14,050 nucleotides of DNA from Campylobacteraceae bacterium (lineage in GTDB: Bacteria; Campylobacterota; Campylobacteria; Campylobacterales; Campylobacteraceae): the NCBI GenBank assembly GCA_012521935.1, contig JAAYLJ010000109.1, forward strand, positions 1 through 14,050. Direction: 5' to 3'. Position 1 is the first letter of the stretch; each line of letters opens with the position of its first letter. This document shows, piece after piece, positions 13,886 through 14,050 of the stretch. A program made the position numbers and the translations under genes. Under the pieces are notes generated by a model, which was not told where the DNA came from, searched no databases, and was given only the letters and a program-made list of their open reading frames with translations.

Positions 13886-14050
13886 ATGAGAATAGACAAA
13901 GAAAAAACAATAGCTCTTGTAGTTGATGTGCAAGAGAAACTCTTCCCGCATATTTATAAAAATGAAGAGAAATTGCAAAGGATGAAGATCCTTATTAAAG
14001 GATTAAATATTTTAAAAGTTCCAATAGTTTTAAATGAACAGTACAAAAGG
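13886..14050 (+). CDS. Isochorismatase-family hydrolase (partial, C-terminus off the right edge)
   Basis: Only the first 55 residues are visible: MRIDKEKTIALVVDVQEKLF, then PHIYKNEEKLQRMKILIKGL and NILKVPIVLNEQYKR. The hydrophobic strand ending in VVDVQ with D14 is the first catalytic-triad aspartate of isochorismatase/nicotinamidase-like cysteine hydrolases. The DVQEKLFPHI variant resembles YcaC-type members. The Lys and Cys of the triad lie outside the window, so activity and substrate cannot be judged. ATG 13886 has AAAGGAG five nt upstream. It diverges from pyk; no functional link is evident. Confidence 0.85.
   Translation, partial: MRIDKEKTIALVVDVQEKLFPHIYKNEEKLQRMKILIKGLNILKVPIVLNEQYKR

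Noticed and set aside
1..14050. Search for a parS site, expected near parAB.
   Set aside because: Short matches to GTTTCAC occur (near 470 and 2850) but none extends to the TGTTTCACGTGAAACA palindrome.
1..14050. CRISPR arrays, insertion sequences, tRNA or rRNA genes, and defence or secondary-metabolite systems.
   Set aside because: No repeat arrays, terminal inverted repeats, transposase motifs or tRNA-like cloverleafs were found; nearly all the DNA is accounted for by housekeeping genes.

Overview
The window is AT-rich chromosomal DNA, almost wholly coding, from a bacterium that looks like a member of the Campylobacterota (former Epsilonproteobacteria). The grounds are gene content and order: rplU-rpmA-obgE-proB-fmt-birA-parA-parB runs directly into atpF'-atpF-atpH-atpA-atpG-atpD on one strand. 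The proteins also have the trimmed form usual in that class: BirA without a DNA-binding domain, ProB without a PUA domain, and a split b/b' stator. A free-living sulfur- or hydrogen-oxidising relative (Sulfurimonas/Sulfurovum-like) is plausible, but the genus cannot be fixed from this sequence.

Layout, in transcription order on the minus strand. A MTHFR-like gene (10619-11539) precedes a promoter and leader for rplU and rpmA. A terminator-like hairpin (9880-9920) follows rpmA. Then come obgE, proB, fmt, birA, parA and parB, packed with overlaps or gaps of 1 nt, several using GTG or TTG starts. A short gap (4734-4830) carries a good extended -10 promoter. After it comes the F-type ATP synthase operon: atpF' (b'), atpF (b), atpH (delta), atpA (alpha), atpG (gamma) and atpD (beta, cut by the left window edge). 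The F0 subunits a and c are not here, which is normal for this class.

The right part is a different neighbourhood. A plus-strand lipoprotein cytochrome c (11632-12270) diverges from the MTHFR-like gene across a short region with a perfect 20-bp palindrome. It converges on pyruvate kinase (minus strand, start 13709). An isochorismatase-family hydrolase starts at 13886 on the plus strand and runs off the right edge.

No mobile element, CRISPR array, RNA gene or obvious horizontally acquired island is visible. The most notable signals are two coding lesions in otherwise conserved housekeeping genes. (1) atpF' is split by a one-base frameshift at an A6 tract (4578-4583): the membrane-anchor half (from 4733) and the coiled-coil half (to 4310) are both intact but in different frames. 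(2) pyk has an in-frame TAA (12378-12380), after which the same frame continues for 36 codons encoding the recognisable C-terminal strand region of pyruvate kinase. They may be sequencing or assembly errors, true mutations, or recoding; the sequence alone cannot decide. Smaller items are a candidate SD-sequestering leader for rplU and the divergent palindrome.
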